A stretch of 64,000 nt of DNA from Sipunculus nudus (Eukaryota; Annelida; Sipuncula; Golfingiida; Sipunculidae): positions 52,304,079 to 52,368,078 of the forward strand of contig CM049309.1 in the NCBI GenBank assembly GCA_026874595.1, in the 5' to 3' direction. Below, piece by piece: positions 12,001 through 26,800 of this stretch. The notes under the pieces are model-generated. The model had not been told where the DNA came from. It ran no database searches and saw nothing but the letters and a program-made list of their open reading frames with translations. The position numbers and the translations under genes were made by a program. Every line of letters starts with the position of its first letter. The first letter of the stretch is position 1.

Positions 12001-15000
12001 TTTTTATCTTACAGATAGGAAGCCCACCACAGTATACTGGAAGTGGTATCTGTGTGTTGTTTAGATCAACTTTCATTTAACAAACAATTTTATTATTTGG
12101 CATGGGTTTGATTCTTGAATTAAAATATACAAGGTTCCATTGAAAAAATGAAATAGTTTAGATATTAAGGTAATACACTTTTTTTTATTTTAATGTGAAG
12201 GTTAATGTTTGACATGGAATGAAGACATTAATCATTTTAATTATCTGTTTTTTGAGCCCTGTGTATATCCACAAAACTCAATAATGTTCCTGAAGTTGAC
12301 AGTAATTTCCTTTTTCATACTGTTATGTAAACTATGATAAATGAAAATACATGTATTAAAATACATAATCATATAATTATTCTATTGAACCGTGGGAATA
12401 TATGTTACTATTTTAATTTGATTTATGTGTCAACTGATCTTAACATCTTTTATCATTACTTGAAATTTCATCAACTGTGATGTGGTTTTCGTCAATGGCA
12501 GTTAAAGAGCACGAACAAACTCTGATTCCTTAGATATACTTTTCAATGTTAGCATCATTTTTTCCAACATATATGTGAGTCGATCCACTCTCATAAGTTT
12601 AGTGAAGCCTTCAACAGATACAATTTTTAGTGCACTGGACTAGGAATAATTCCAAAGTTACAATCTCTTAAATTTTCATAAGTATTTTCCATTTTAGGCA
12701 CCTGAGGACATACAGCAAAGATCATACCTTTGCAAACTCAATATTCAATACCTAGGTCATATCTGTGTTTTATCCTTATAGGGAGATATTTCTTTGAATA
12801 CTTGAATTCTCCCATAAACATATCAGTATTATTATGTATTTATTTATTTTGTTCAGATGAGCCCCCAAGGAGTCAGTCATTTAAGACCAAGTGTTGGGGA
12901 GCAGTCGTCCGTCTGATCAGTGGGTACAGTCCCACCATGTACAGTTACCAGAAGAGCCTGCCATTCCTTCCTGTGCCGCCACTCACGGCCACGGTGGACA
13001 AGTTCATGAAGTCTGTAAAACCACTGTACCAAGATGATTCTGAGGAATACAGCAAACTAGAACAAAAAGCTAAGGTATAGCTGACTCAGTGACATGGCAC
13101 ACATGATATAAATCCATCTCCCTCCCTACTCAATATATTCATTCTGACTTAAATGGTAATTTTTATTCTGCTATCTTTTTTAAAACTTAGCTGTATAGTC
13201 TGTGTGTGTCTGCTCATAGTTTAAAATGATGTTCATTTTCAAAGATATTTCATCAGACATATTACCTCATAGATAATGAATGTGTTACATCTATTAGTGT
13301 TTTAGACAAGACTATGAAATACAAATCAATACAACAGTTTAGTATCTAGGATATATTTTTCTGATACAATTTGGCTCAAGTTTTTGTGTCAAGGACAGTA
13401 ATTTTGTAAATGGATGTTTGTATTGCAGTCATTTTATAGTGGAAAGGTATAGAATAAAATGATGCCATTCAGCGATTTCACTGTATAAAGAGGCTTATTT
13501 TTAAATTCAACAAGTATAAGATAAAAATATTTTGTGGAAGGTTAAATTCTATATCTCCAGAGTGTTCACATAGTTAAATGTACTTATGATAATTATTACC
13601 AAATACTGATTGGTACCCCATAGTGTTACAGACTGTGTAATATAATTTCTTAGAAAGTAATCTACATAAATGTATACAACGCTTTGTACAAGCATAGTAT
13701 ATATCAGGTCTTTGGATGCATCCATATTACTTTTTCATGACAAACCTTACAAGAGATAAATTAGCAAAAACAAAAATTATAAATTATTCCCACCATTGGT
13801 TACATCTGTTTGAATCTGTGCTGAAATGTTCATTATTCATGAATTTATATGGTGATATAATACATTTCAGGAGTTTAAGAAGGGTGCGGGACCAAAACTA
13901 CAGAAGGTGCTACAGCTCAAGGCCTGGTGGGTGCACAACTGGTGCACAGACTGGTGGTCAGTATTTTTAATTGCTATCTGTAATTTCAAGTTCCCAGGGT
14001 TTCTTGGGATACAGTTAGCATAGGATTAGAATCATCACATAATGTTCACATGTGAAAGTTGTATGTCTGAAAAGAAGCAAAAATTAAATAACAAAATTTA
14101 ACTTGATAATTAATGCTTGATTATTTTTTTCTTGAATATCTTGCTAAATGATAACTGACATTTGTCCTTCAAGTCATATATTATGAATTCACTCTGGTAA
14201 AAAAAGGTTAAGACTACTTGAGATTCTTGTATGTTGTAGGCAAATTATGCATGCCACTTGTATTACACTTTTAAGTAGTCATTATAGCAGTGTTGATATT
14301 GTAAATCGTGTCTATCTGAAAAATTATCCATAAAAAATCTAAACTGAGACACAGAATGTGAGCAGAATGAAATTTTCAGGAAGGAGAATGAAGATCAGGT
14401 TTATTATATCACACATATGTGACATCTGACAGATTAGCCAGTGTATAACAGCAGCTCCATGTGGTAGCTCTGTGCCTTGGGTTGCTCTGTGCGGTGCCCT
14501 TGATGTAACCCCATTTTTACCAGATTCCTGCTCTCTTGATTATATGTTCATTATGGAAACAGGATTTATCGGAGCCTATTCTGATATTTGACTTCTATTT
14601 ACTAAAGATAATCCCTTCAATCTTTGATAAAAATTGAAAATGCTCATCCCATGTCACACGGGCCGTTTATATCCGTATGTTTATAATATGCAGGGGACCT
14701 GCCAAAATAATCCAAACACATTCAACATCTTGCTGCAAGTCTGATGAACAAGAGTTTGCAGATGGCATTATGCAACTAGTGACCTTTCAATATCCACACA
14801 TGCAACCAACCATTTTCAGTTATGTAGTTTTTCTATTTGTATTTTTAACCACTTCTGGATAAACAAGTTTGTACATCCATCACAGAGGCATTACAAGAAC
14901 ATTTCTTAGCAGGAATTCACCACATTAGATTATCATATCCCTAGAGGAAGTCAGAAAGCACATGAATTCTACAGATAAAGCAGGTGAAAAGCTAGATTTT

Positions 15001-18000
15001 ATTTTTTTTTTAAACAGCAAATAAAACCAGCAGCCCTGCAGAAGGTGGTGATTGCCAGTGTTTTCAGGATGGACTGGCTATTGTCATTTTACTTTAATTG
15101 TGATTTAGGTTTTGTCACATATATATCAGGATTTCTGTACATATTTTCAGGGAAAAGTATGTTTACCTGATGGGTCGCAGCCCTATTGCTATCAACAGTA
15201 ACTACTACGTGCTAGACCATAGCTACTGGAAGGCTACAGACAAACAGGTTTCCAGGTGAGATAAAATATTTTTAACCAGTACATGTGTGCAGATACTTGT
15301 AGCTACCTGCTTCCAAGATAAAGGAGCTAGGATTTTAAGCACGGTTATATGATCTAATGGAATTTAAATTTCACAAGGACACCTTAGTGTGCCAGCAGGT
15401 TGTCATTAATTGTATTGAGTTTTATTAGTACAAAAAGATACATTCATGTAATGTTCAGTTATAAGTTCTAACCTGATGCCAATCTTAAGAAAACATAAGA
15501 AGGGTAGAGGGGGTAACACTGCCAGTTCAGTCACAGACTTCTCCAGGCCAGCATAAAATATTTTGAAAGTTATGTTAGGTTCATGTAAAAACCAACTCGC
15601 ACAGGAAGACATTAATTGTCAATGGTCATAGGTAAACATACAAATTGTACATTGTAACTGAATAGTTAATGTAAACATGAATTATTTAAAGGTGATTTGA
15701 CTGTTTAATCATTTGGTTCCATGCACTGTACATTAGAAACAAATATTAAAGTATTTTGATCATATAATATAGAATTATTATAATAACTGCAATATAATAA
15801 TGATAATAATAATAATTATTTATTTTTGCAGAGCTGCCAGAACAATTTATAATTACATGCGGGTCAAACGAATGATAGATAGAGAGGAGATACCAGCCAT
15901 GGTGATTAGGAACACTATACCCATATGTATGGCACAGTACGAGAGGGCATTCTCTACCACAAGGTAAGTTAACTGGCCTATATGTATATAAACTATGTGA
16001 AGTACAATACATAAATACTGACAGATATTTGAACCCAAGAAAGATGTTCAGGATCCTAATTATCTGTGTAGAAATAAGAAATTCTGAAGAATACCAATTC
16101 TCTACTGTGCATTACGTTTTCCTGGTGACTAGGGTGGTAGCAATACACTGGTGCAATGATAACACATGATAAAAGATAAATATTGTATCAGTATCACCAG
16201 ATGTCCCTGCTTCAATACTTGATGATATATGATCGTCTCTCAGCTCCAATCTAAGGTGAAATATCATAAGTCATCAACAAGAAACAAGGCAACTAATTGA
16301 CGTTTTTTCTGTGGAATAAATAAATTTTAAATTTATTGTATTTAAGGAAAAGATTTTTAAAAAATTTGTAACCTTTCCATAAGCAAGGATGAACATTGGC
16401 ATAAATTCTGAATTATAATATACTTAATATGTATTGCATCATACTTTGTATCATGAGCAAGATACATGTTTTGCTATGTATATCCTGTCCTGAGATAATG
16501 TATTGTTATTATTCCCCTAATATTGATCCTACTTTTTCCTACTTCTTGGTCTTGGTCCTATTTTTCCTACTTTCTTTTTAATTCCTACTTTTTACTTCAT
16601 ATTTGTTTTGCTCAGTAACATGCAGTGTCCAAAAACAGTTAATCACTGTTAAATTGTTCCTGTGTTATTGTAAGTAAACTATCATGGACAATTTTGAACA
16701 CCATGTGATCTCAAAACTCCAGGTATAGAAATACGCATCTTATAAAAATTCCTAAAAAAAGTTCTCACTAATTTCACTTTTTCGATTTCCCACCTGTTTA
16801 TTAAGATTTAGCAATATCATGATGTGCTAGATTGGTCTATTATAGACATAACTAAATCAGCATTTATTTCGTTCCTTGGGTGCCTAGCTAATCTAGACTT
16901 CCAGGATCTGTCTGTCAAAACCAAATTCTGCACTGTTCAAAATCTAAGCAATAGATCACATCCTGGACTGCAGCATTTGTTTGTTTTATTGAAAGTGATT
17001 TTAAACCAGAAAGATGTTTATTTTCCAGAATTCCTGGAGAAGAACTTGACAAACTAGTTAAATTTGACACAAATGTTTCAAAGGTAAGTGACTTTTATTT
17101 CACTAGTATTTTTTGAATATTCACAAATTATTCATGTAGGATGTGAATTGCTCATGACTGAAAATAAAATGAGTTTGAATGTAAAGTGACTTATTATTTG
17201 AGTGATTTAAGAAAATTTCTATATGCCTTATTACATCAGGAAATAGGCTGAGCTAAATAAGCAAAAATACATGAACAAACCTACACTCATCATGCAGCAT
17301 TGTACACTTCAGTTGTACTATATCTCCTTTGCTTTAACCAGTGCTTTGTTAAGCAAGCTTTTCAGGTTTCTCTACAAGGCCTGGTCAAACCAATGCATTG
17401 TGCATCCAACTCAAAATGTTAAATTTGTGATACCCACTCTTATTGGTATGATAACAATATTTGGTCCTGTGCCAGGCCTGGTGGTGAAACCCAAAAAAAT
17501 CTTGCCAAACAAAGCAGCGGAAAATTAAAGCAAAGGAGATATAGAATGACTGCAGTGTATAGGTGCTGCGTGAGGAGTATTAAAATTTAGAAACATATTT
17601 TTCTATGAATGAACATACACAATGCAGATATCATATAATTCCCTATGGGAGCATTGTATCTTCATCTCTGAAAAACTGATCTTGTAATGTGAAATACCTG
17701 CTCTTATCTATTTGTTTTATGAACTGTGGCCATCATGTAAGTTATTGTATTGTGTATTAATTTGATGCCATTTTATTTGTTGCAGCATGTCTCTGTGATG
17801 CACAAAGGTGTGTACTACAAGCTGACAGTGATTGACAGTGACGGCAAGCTGCTGCTGCCACAGAACCTGGAGTCCCAGCTCAGGTGGATCAGAGAAGATG
17901 CTGAGACTCATCAAGGTAAGCCTGACAGCAGCACTTCCAGCTCTAACAGGACTGCAAGGATCCTAATATTATTATGTATTGGTATTGTTAGGAAGACAAA

Positions 18001-20511
18001 TTGCTCAGGGGGAAAAATATTGGGCCTATCGGGGATTCGAACCCATATCAATGGCGCACATGTCAACCGTTCCAACCACTTTGCTAAAAAAGCAAGCTTC
18101 ACCAGCGAGACAGTTCTTCAGGCTTCACTTTAGATCTGGATTTGCCATAAGATTTGATGTGACTGACATCACTTTCTCTCTGTATGTTTGAAATTCTACC
18201 AGAATAATCCCACTTTTTTTACAGTTTTCCTTTTATCTAAAAGTACAGTTTGCTGTGAAAGGAAAATGTCTCAGGTGATCAAATGCTTAATTTTTCAACA
18301 ACATTTTAAAAAAAAATGATAGAACATGCCCACATTGTGGAGCATACCTAATACCTTACAATTATCAGATTTTATTACATTTCACAGCTGAGTACAGTAT
18401 AGCCCAGCAGAGCCTAGCAGCACTGACAGCTGTTGGTCGTGGGGACTGGGCCAGAACAAGACAGACATTCTTCAGTAAAGGAATCAACAAAGAAGCCCTC
18501 AGCGTCATAGAATCAGCAGTCTTTCATGTGAGTAATTCCCATAACAATGTTGTATGTAGTAGGCCTGTTGTTGGTCAAGCATTAAAACTGTCATGTACAG
18601 GATGTTGCTTCTGATTTTGGATATTTGTAGCAATTAAAAAATTCCAACATATCAGTTATAAATGCATGTTGTTTATAGGTTTCAGCAGCACAGTTTTCTA
18701 CTTGCAATTATGTGTCCTGCAGTTATGTGTTCTGGGAAGGGGAGGGGATGGGTCAGACTTAGAGATTTGAGTCTTTAATTTTATTACAAATCAGATGCAT
18801 ATGTGATGTTTGTAAATGAACTGGGTTTATGCAGTAGGTCTGGTTATATTTGAGCAGGAATCCTAGGAGACCAGTGAGAGCCATATCAAGATAAATCTAG
18901 CAAATACAGAGCTGCCATCTAGTGATAGGAGTGGATATCACAAGGTTGCTGAAACATTATGAGATTTTGCCTACTGTATCTGTACACATGCTAGTATCAG
19001 AATCTTTGTCTGTACATGTATGTGAAATATGATGAACATGTAAAAGCATGGGGGTTCGAGAAAAGGAGAGTCCTGAGGAAGCATGGCTTTTTAACACCAC
19101 ACTAATTATTTGCTTGAAAGAAGATACTTCCTAAAACTGAAAAAAAACCTGTAAAATATTGATTGAATTCTTTGACATCTGTAGGTTGTGCTGGAAACAA
19201 AATCCTTTGACAGTTGGAATGAACGGGCTAAATACCTGCTGCATGGTAACGGCAGGAATATCTGGTTTGACAAGAGTTTGACAGCCATTTTCTTTGAGGA
19301 CGGTCGGTACGGGATGAACTGCGAGCATGCCTGGGGTGATGCCCCCGTGATGGGACACATCTCTGAGGTTCACATGACAGAAGAGTAAGATGGTCTTATT
19401 TAATCTGTATTTTTTACAAGTGGTAACCACCTTCAATTTTAAGCTCATCTGACTGTCATGCTTTTTCCATCGTCTGTCCCGTTTTCTGGTCATCAAGTTG
19501 TCCATTAACAGGGCGCAAATTGTAGCATTGGACCTAGAAACTTCTAACTTGACATGTATGGAAGTCTCTAAAAAATCTCCTTGAAAACATAAAAATTAGG
19601 TCATTGCTACCCATAACGGTAGCATAACATGAGTTATGGGGTTTTGTTTGTGCATCCCAGAATATTTAAAAATTTGATACAAAAGCTTTGGTATCTCAGT
19701 AATTGATGCATTGATTGTTAACCAGGCCTGGTGACTACTGCACCTGCGGGCCTGGGTATGTAATCATTCTGGATCATATCACCAAGGAAGGCGAACTTTG
19801 TCAGTGAAACATGTCCTTGGGCAGGGCCTTTCTATTAAGCCTGCACAGCCTCTGTTTTACATACGAGTTGGTTGAGATGATGACATATTGTATCTGTTTT
19901 GTAAGAGTGATGGATAATTGTATTTGGTCAAATTAATTGGTATATGGATATGTTCTTAGATAAGCCCAGCAGTTTGCCTTGATCTCACCCTTTAGAAACA
20001 GATTACTGAATTATACCATACATTAATGTAATGAGAAATGAGATGCTGTTGCTTAAGTAACAGCAGGCGACATACCTGAATCCATTTTCAAAACATCACA
20101 TACAGAAACAGTTCATGAAAAGTTGGACCCTTTATACTGATTGGTACTCGATCATACTTTTAACCACAAGATTTTAAACATGTTTTAGTAGAATCTGGGG
20201 TGGCAGCATTGAGATTGATATAAGATTTATTCATGATAATTGTGACTGGTTTAAGACAGTCCTGTAGAAGTTATTTGCTCTTTCACAGATGTGGTTGTCT
20301 AATTATGTATATTTGCCACACAGGATCGTAGAAAAGATTTATGACTCAGACGGCCACTGTATTCCTGTCAATGACATCCAACAAGCGTCTTTCAAGAAAC
20401 CTGTCCGTCTGATCTGGGAGTTCCCACAAGAACTTGAAACAAAGATATTAAAATCAGTGGAATTCAATGAACAGGTGCTCATCTTAGAAAATTCTTTAAT
20501 ATTTAACAAGA

Positions 20512-20552
<41 letters not shown>

Positions 20553-23500
20553 GTATTTACTCGTGTATAGGACGACCCCGTGTATAAGACGACCCCCCAA
20601 TTTTAAGCCTCAAATTTGGGTACAAATTATTTTTTAGCACCATGGATCTGTCAGCTACTGAATCACTATGTGTCATGATCATGTAAACCGATGATTAAAC
20701 TGGGCTATTATAACATTTCATTCTTCAAATGTTCAGTGGTATATTTCTTTTTATTAGTAAAAAAGTGAAAATAGGAAAGTTAAAAGGAAATGTATGATGG
20801 AACAGACCAAAACAGGATTTTATTAAATATATAAAAGAAAGTGTATATACAATTCAAAATGATGTCATAAGAAACACCAGATAAAAATAAATTAGGCACT
20901 GAATTAAGCACTGATGCATTTCTGTGGTTGCCTAAACTGACAAAACAAAATGATAAAAAATTCAAAAGCTGTGATGCTATGAAAGTATTTTTAATACTAT
21001 TTATAAAAAATTAAATATTGTCAAAGTACTATAAATATTGCAAGCTGTTAACTAAATATGAAAAACAATAAATTATAACTTGCGTGAAGGAATGTTTTTT
21101 TTTTTTTTTGGTTTTCAGTCAAACTTAACATACAAAAAATATGTGTTGATACAAAATTTCAAATTGATGTAGGTAAGCAATTGCATATAGACGACATTAA
21201 GCACTGAATTAAGTACTATGGTTTGCAGGCTTTGGGGCTGCAGGAATCGACAATTCAACTTGAAATCATAAATGATGACTTCAACACCTGTGATGATATT
21301 AACGTACTTACAAAGCGATTAACTGAAATAATCATCATCAAAGCACTTAACTACCGGAAAATGGCTATAAACACGTCACACTTGAAAACAAAATTACATG
21401 CAAATGTTCTTTCATCATAAATGGCTAACACATTGTTAAACTTCAGCCAAACTTCTGACAAACACGGAGTTCAGAAGCCTCCAAAGTCTGACTGATCATT
21501 AGCTGCATTAAATGCGGCGGTATCCAGGACCCTGAAAACCGCCACATAAAAGCTTCAGAGTAAACTGGAGAACTTCAAACCCTTGTCGGAAAAAAATCGT
21601 GTAAAATCAATAGTGCGTTTATGACAAGGAAACTTTAAGTAATCTAAGGGAGATATAGTACTTTATTCGAATGACCAAGAAATTCAGCTAAATATTATGT
21701 TTTAGTATGTAAACAAGACTCATTTTTGAAACTTTGCAACCCTTGCGCTTGAAACTGTCTCAGAATCTGAAACAATGAACTGCGTGACCTTTGCTCGCTG
21801 ATCCAACACGGCCCGTTACCACTGGTTACACAGGCGGCTGCCGGCCAGCCGTGGCAGGGGGGAAACCCAGAGCAGACATCGTTCCCCGTGTATCACCGTT
21901 TATTAGGATAATACATATTCTTCTAATCAACATTTAAAGTGGACAAACACTGTCTAAGTGGTATGTTATATGCGCATTTGAGAATAACGGCCTGGTGAGT
22001 CCGGCATTGCTTGACAGCGGCCTTGATGGCGGGGGTCAGGTGTCCCCAGAACTGGTCCCACACGAGCAGACATCGTTTCTTCAGAAGCATGACCGTCATC
22101 ACAAGTTGATCAAAGCTGTCACTGATGAGTTGTTTACTCGTTTAACCAAACATGTGCGCTACATTAATTATATTCTGTGATAATTAATCATACTTTCTTA
22201 ATGTTGTATGTTTGTCAGCGAGATTTGTTAAATATATTATTTATATTGGAACCAATTTGCTTTGATAATAATTTTTATACAACTGGTATCTTGTGGAGAA
22301 TGAAAATGGAATTTATTAGCTCATCATTGAACTGGGCGTGACCGGTGTCGTTTAGGTTACCCGTCAGGACGCCTGGCGAAAGCGAAGGACGACCGCAATA
22401 TTGTATATTCTTTTTCAGTAATACGGAATATTAAACCATGACAAGATAAAAATATGTAAAAAATACGATCGACATACACGATTTTAAATTTGTAATTATT
22501 ACACTGCGGACGATTTGCATATCAGCGTGCCTTTTTGGGGAATGTTTATAGTTTATTGTTGGGCCAGGGGTATTTGCGGGGAGGTTACATGTCGGCCCGC
22601 TTGTGAACACAAGTCGTGCATGCTACGCCGCTGGTATGACACATTTTGTAAAGTGAGAAGGACAAACATCACACGTTTCTCTTAAAATAAAACATGTGAC
22701 GTGCTACATAAACATAATATCAGACAAAATAAAGAAAATAATAAATACATTTCTTAAATAAACACGCTTATTTGTTACCAACGCATCAGTGGGCGATACC
22801 GGCAGCTTTCACAGTCAACTGAATAAGGTCTCTTTGATTTAGGCAAGCCGAGAGAAACCACCATATCAAAGGGGATTCTCACACCTGAAACCTCCACTGA
22901 TCAGGTAATCCGTGCCCTTGTCCTTTTGGTGACCGTCATCACAAGGTGATCAAAGCTGTCACTGATGAGTTGTTTACTCGTTTGTTTAACCAAACATGTG
23001 CGCTACATTAATTATATTCCGTGATAATTAATCATACTTTCTTAATGTTGTATGTTTGTCAGCGAGATTTGTTAAATATATTTTTTATATTGGAACCAAT
23101 TTGCTTTGATAACGATTTTTATATAACTGATTTCATGTGGAGAATGAAAATGGAATTTATTAGCTTATCGTTGAACTGGGCGTGACCGGTGTCGTTTAGG
23201 TTACACGTCTGGACGCTTGGCAAAAGCGAAGGACGACCGCAATTTTGTATTTTCTTTTTCAGTAATACGGAATATTAAACCATGACAAGATAAAAATATG
23301 TAAAAAATACGATCGACATACACGATTTAAAATTTGTAATTATTACACTGCCGACGATATGCATATCAGCGTGCCTTTTTGGGGAATGTTTATAGTTTAT
23401 GGTTGGGCCGGGGGTATTTGCGGGGAGGTTACATGTCGGCCCGCTTGTGAACACCAAGTCATGCATACTACGCCGCTGATATGACAAATTTAGTAACGTG

Positions 23501-23797
23501 AGAAGGATAAACATCATACGTTCTTCTTGTAATAAAACATATGATATGCTTTATAAACATTATATCAGACACATAAAAAAAGAAAATAAATACGTCATTA
23601 CTAGAATCTGTGTACGGACGTTTTAAGGCTTGTGTTCTACCGACGCAGCACTGGTTGATATACTTACCGGTATCTTGTTTATCATTTTCGGTGAGCTTCA
23701 GGTGACTGAAAAACTTGTACCCGATAATAGGACGACCCCCCCACTAAGCCCTCCAAAATTTGGGAACCAATTTGTCGTCCTATACACGAGTAAATAC

Positions 23798-23853
<56 letters not shown>

Positions 23854-26800
23854 GCATAGTGAAACCTTGTTTTGTCAAGCTTGCTTGAATCAATAAAACC
23901 ACTTGCATTGAAGTTTTATTCTTGTTTGAAGTTAAATTATTACCCAAAAAATAGTGCTTGTGTCCAACCTCTCATCAGTCAGTTTCATTGTAAATCTGTT
24001 CAACTTTTGACTCAATAAGGTTTTACTCTGTGTGTGTGTATATATATAAAATTCATACAAATTTTATAATGAATAGCATGCAGACACAGAAGTTGGAATG
24101 GACTGCAGCTAGTTCATTTTCACAAACATACTAACAGTTTACTTGTAAATAAAAATGATGCAAAAAATTGTTTATTATATGAAAATAAAGAGAGAAAGCA
24201 TTGAATGTAAAAATAAAATCCACATAATGATAATTTAGATAAATAAATTCATGATTACTTTAAGAGATAATAGAATTCTCATAGTATCAAATTTTGTTCA
24301 TTTAAATGTCTAATAACTGATGTCGTATGCCACTGGTGGAATTATATGCATTTTACAAAATACAGTGTCAGACTCAACAGTATGTTGCAAATTATAATAC
24401 ACTTGTACATTCATTTGACTTTGATGCTATTATTTTATGTAGTGTAATGAAGACTTAGACTTATGTGTCGTGGATCACAAAGCCTTTGGCAAAGGGTTCG
24501 TCAAAACCTGTAAGGTAAGTGTGGCATGTTTCAGACTCTTTGTTTGATTGATTTCTTTAAAACAATGTCATAGTAATCAGTAATCAGAGAGATGGCATAT
24601 ATTTTGGTAACATGGTCTCATTAGGATATTCATATATATTTAAAGGGAACTATCAACATACCAGGTATATTGAACATGAAATATAGTGTGTTCTCCCTAA
24701 AATAATATGTTATATGCCATTCTAAAACCATTTGCTTACCTATGTATGCTAGTTGAAATAAGCTTGCACTGGGTGCAATCAGATATGCAAACCATTAACA
24801 TAGTACCTGGTGGCCATACCACACAACTTAACAAATCATGATTGTTCTAGCATCAAATTGGTGTTTCTTCTTTGTTTCTTATTTCATGTTTCATCTCCTT
24901 GTTTGTGAGATGTCCTCCATGCACAAGGTGGGACCTGTGATCACACAGTCTGGTTATGGTAAACAGACTCACTTGGACTGTGTGTACTCACACACAGAAC
25001 CATAACAACTAATAAAACAGGTGAATTGTAGATGATGAGTCTGTGTGCTTGATGATTTTGATGGAAAATATAAGTGTTCAGCCAAAATGAACTTATAGCA
25101 TGAGATTATACATATATTATGGCAAATGACTATGTACCTTGAATGTATGTGAACATTTCCTATTTCAAGTTATAACAACCAGTGACCCTGAGATGTTCTT
25201 GTTCTCTGTGTAGGTCAGCCCAGATGCTTTTGTTCAGTTAGCCCTGCAGCTTGCCTACTTTAAGGAATCTAGGAAATTTGCCTTGACGTATGAGGCCTCC
25301 ATGACTCGCCTTTACCTCCTCGGCAGAACAGAAACTGTCAGGTCACTCACACCACAAGCTGCAGAATTTGTCAGGTGAGTGCATGGGCAGTGATGAAGTT
25401 GAGTCCACACCATGCAAGTGGAGATGCAAGTCTGAGTATAGGCCAATTAAATCCAAGTGTGAGCCCTAGAGGTTCATGCTCAATTCCACTCTATTCGAGT
25501 CTGAGTCATTTGGAATCTTGAGTCCAGCTCCAAGTTCACAACAAAATTTCTTATTAAAAAAATTAAAATGGAAATTTTATAATTTCTTGTGGAGTTTGTT
25601 TTAGGTTACCTGTATAAGTATTTGAATGTTCAATTACTTTGGCTCTCAGTGCAGAGCTAAACATTTTTAATGCTCTATTAGTGGTTCACACATGTGTATA
25701 AGCATTTATAAAATGTAAAAGAGTATTTTATTGTTACTGGACTCAGGATGTAAACTTGAGTCTGATTTCTTGAGTCCTTACCTCTCTCTGTGATTACAAG
25801 TTTGAGTCCCTAAAAAGATGGTCTCAATTTCAGACTCGAGGCCAAGTCAGGACTCGAGTCCCACATCACTACTCATGGGATACTATTGTTGCCTTTTTGT
25901 TTGCTAGGGTTTCAAATTCGCGATATTCATGAACTGAGAATAATCATTTAAATAAATTTGTCGTGAATAAGAGGTCCCATCATTGAAGGCAAAGTTGAAA
26001 AGTAAGATGCTTACATTATGAATAAAAAAAGATTGTGTATGTTCAAAGAATGATATTTAAAATATCATCATATCTTTCAAGTTGTTCGCTATTAACAAAA
26101 TATTTTGTTAATAATTTTTTGTTCACAATGTTTGATATAATTAATTCACATAATAATGGTTATACTCTGTGTATAGGTCATTTGTATTGTGAGATCGCAA
26201 AAATGAAACCCTTGCGAAACACTGAAAAGCTGGAAATTGTGAAATATTATATCAGTCGCATGTGCCATCTGTGTGCCTATTTTTTCATTCTGACAAATTT
26301 TGTCACAAGTTTGCTCAAGATCAAATGCTATCATAGTGCTCAGTCAATATTTTGATTGAAGTAGTGGTCTGAATAATACAATAAGATGGTGTTCAAGGTT
26401 GCTATAAAATATTCTTGTTCCAGGGCTTATACATTTATTAACAAGGGCCCAGGGTCATGTATAAGTATATTTTTTTAAAGCACATACAGCTTAAAACACT
26501 TCTTAAAATTCAAACACTCCAGGACAATTTTCTCTTTTTGTAAAATCAAAATTAGATCTTTACAACAGGGATTAATTAAATTTGTTTAATAATTGGATGA
26601 GATTTCATAAGCCACCTGGAACATACCTATATAAGATGTGAACCTGAGGCAGACTTTATTCGATTGTTTACAGGGGAATGATGGCAGAGCCCAGAGACAA
26701 GGGAGAGTGTATCCGTCTGCTGACTGTGGCGTGCCAGACACATCAACTGCTCTATAAAGACGCCATGAATGGCAAGGGTATCGACCGCCATCTGTTTGGC

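Larger units (their letters stand above)
20551..23799. mobile_element. 3.25-kb TIR DNA element in CPT1 intron 11
   Basis: The left end CCGTATTTACTCGTGTATAG with GACGAC is an exact 26-bp inverted complement of the right end. Both are embedded in TA repeats, suggesting a TA target as in the Tc1/mariner/pogo group. The interior is richer in CpG than the host intron and contains a long direct duplication (22091-22747 and 22931-23592). No transposase was recognised; the longest reading frames (21223-21420, 21995-22180) are short and unfamiliar. Probably non-autonomous. Confidence 0.75.

Noticed and set aside
17990-18105. A functional tRNA gene
   Set aside because: A and B boxes are present, but no acceptor stem or clean anticodon arm can be formed.
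17979-18191. Open frames just after CPT1 exon h
   Set aside because: They run through a tRNA-like SINE head and past a good GTAAGC donor, so they are intronic.
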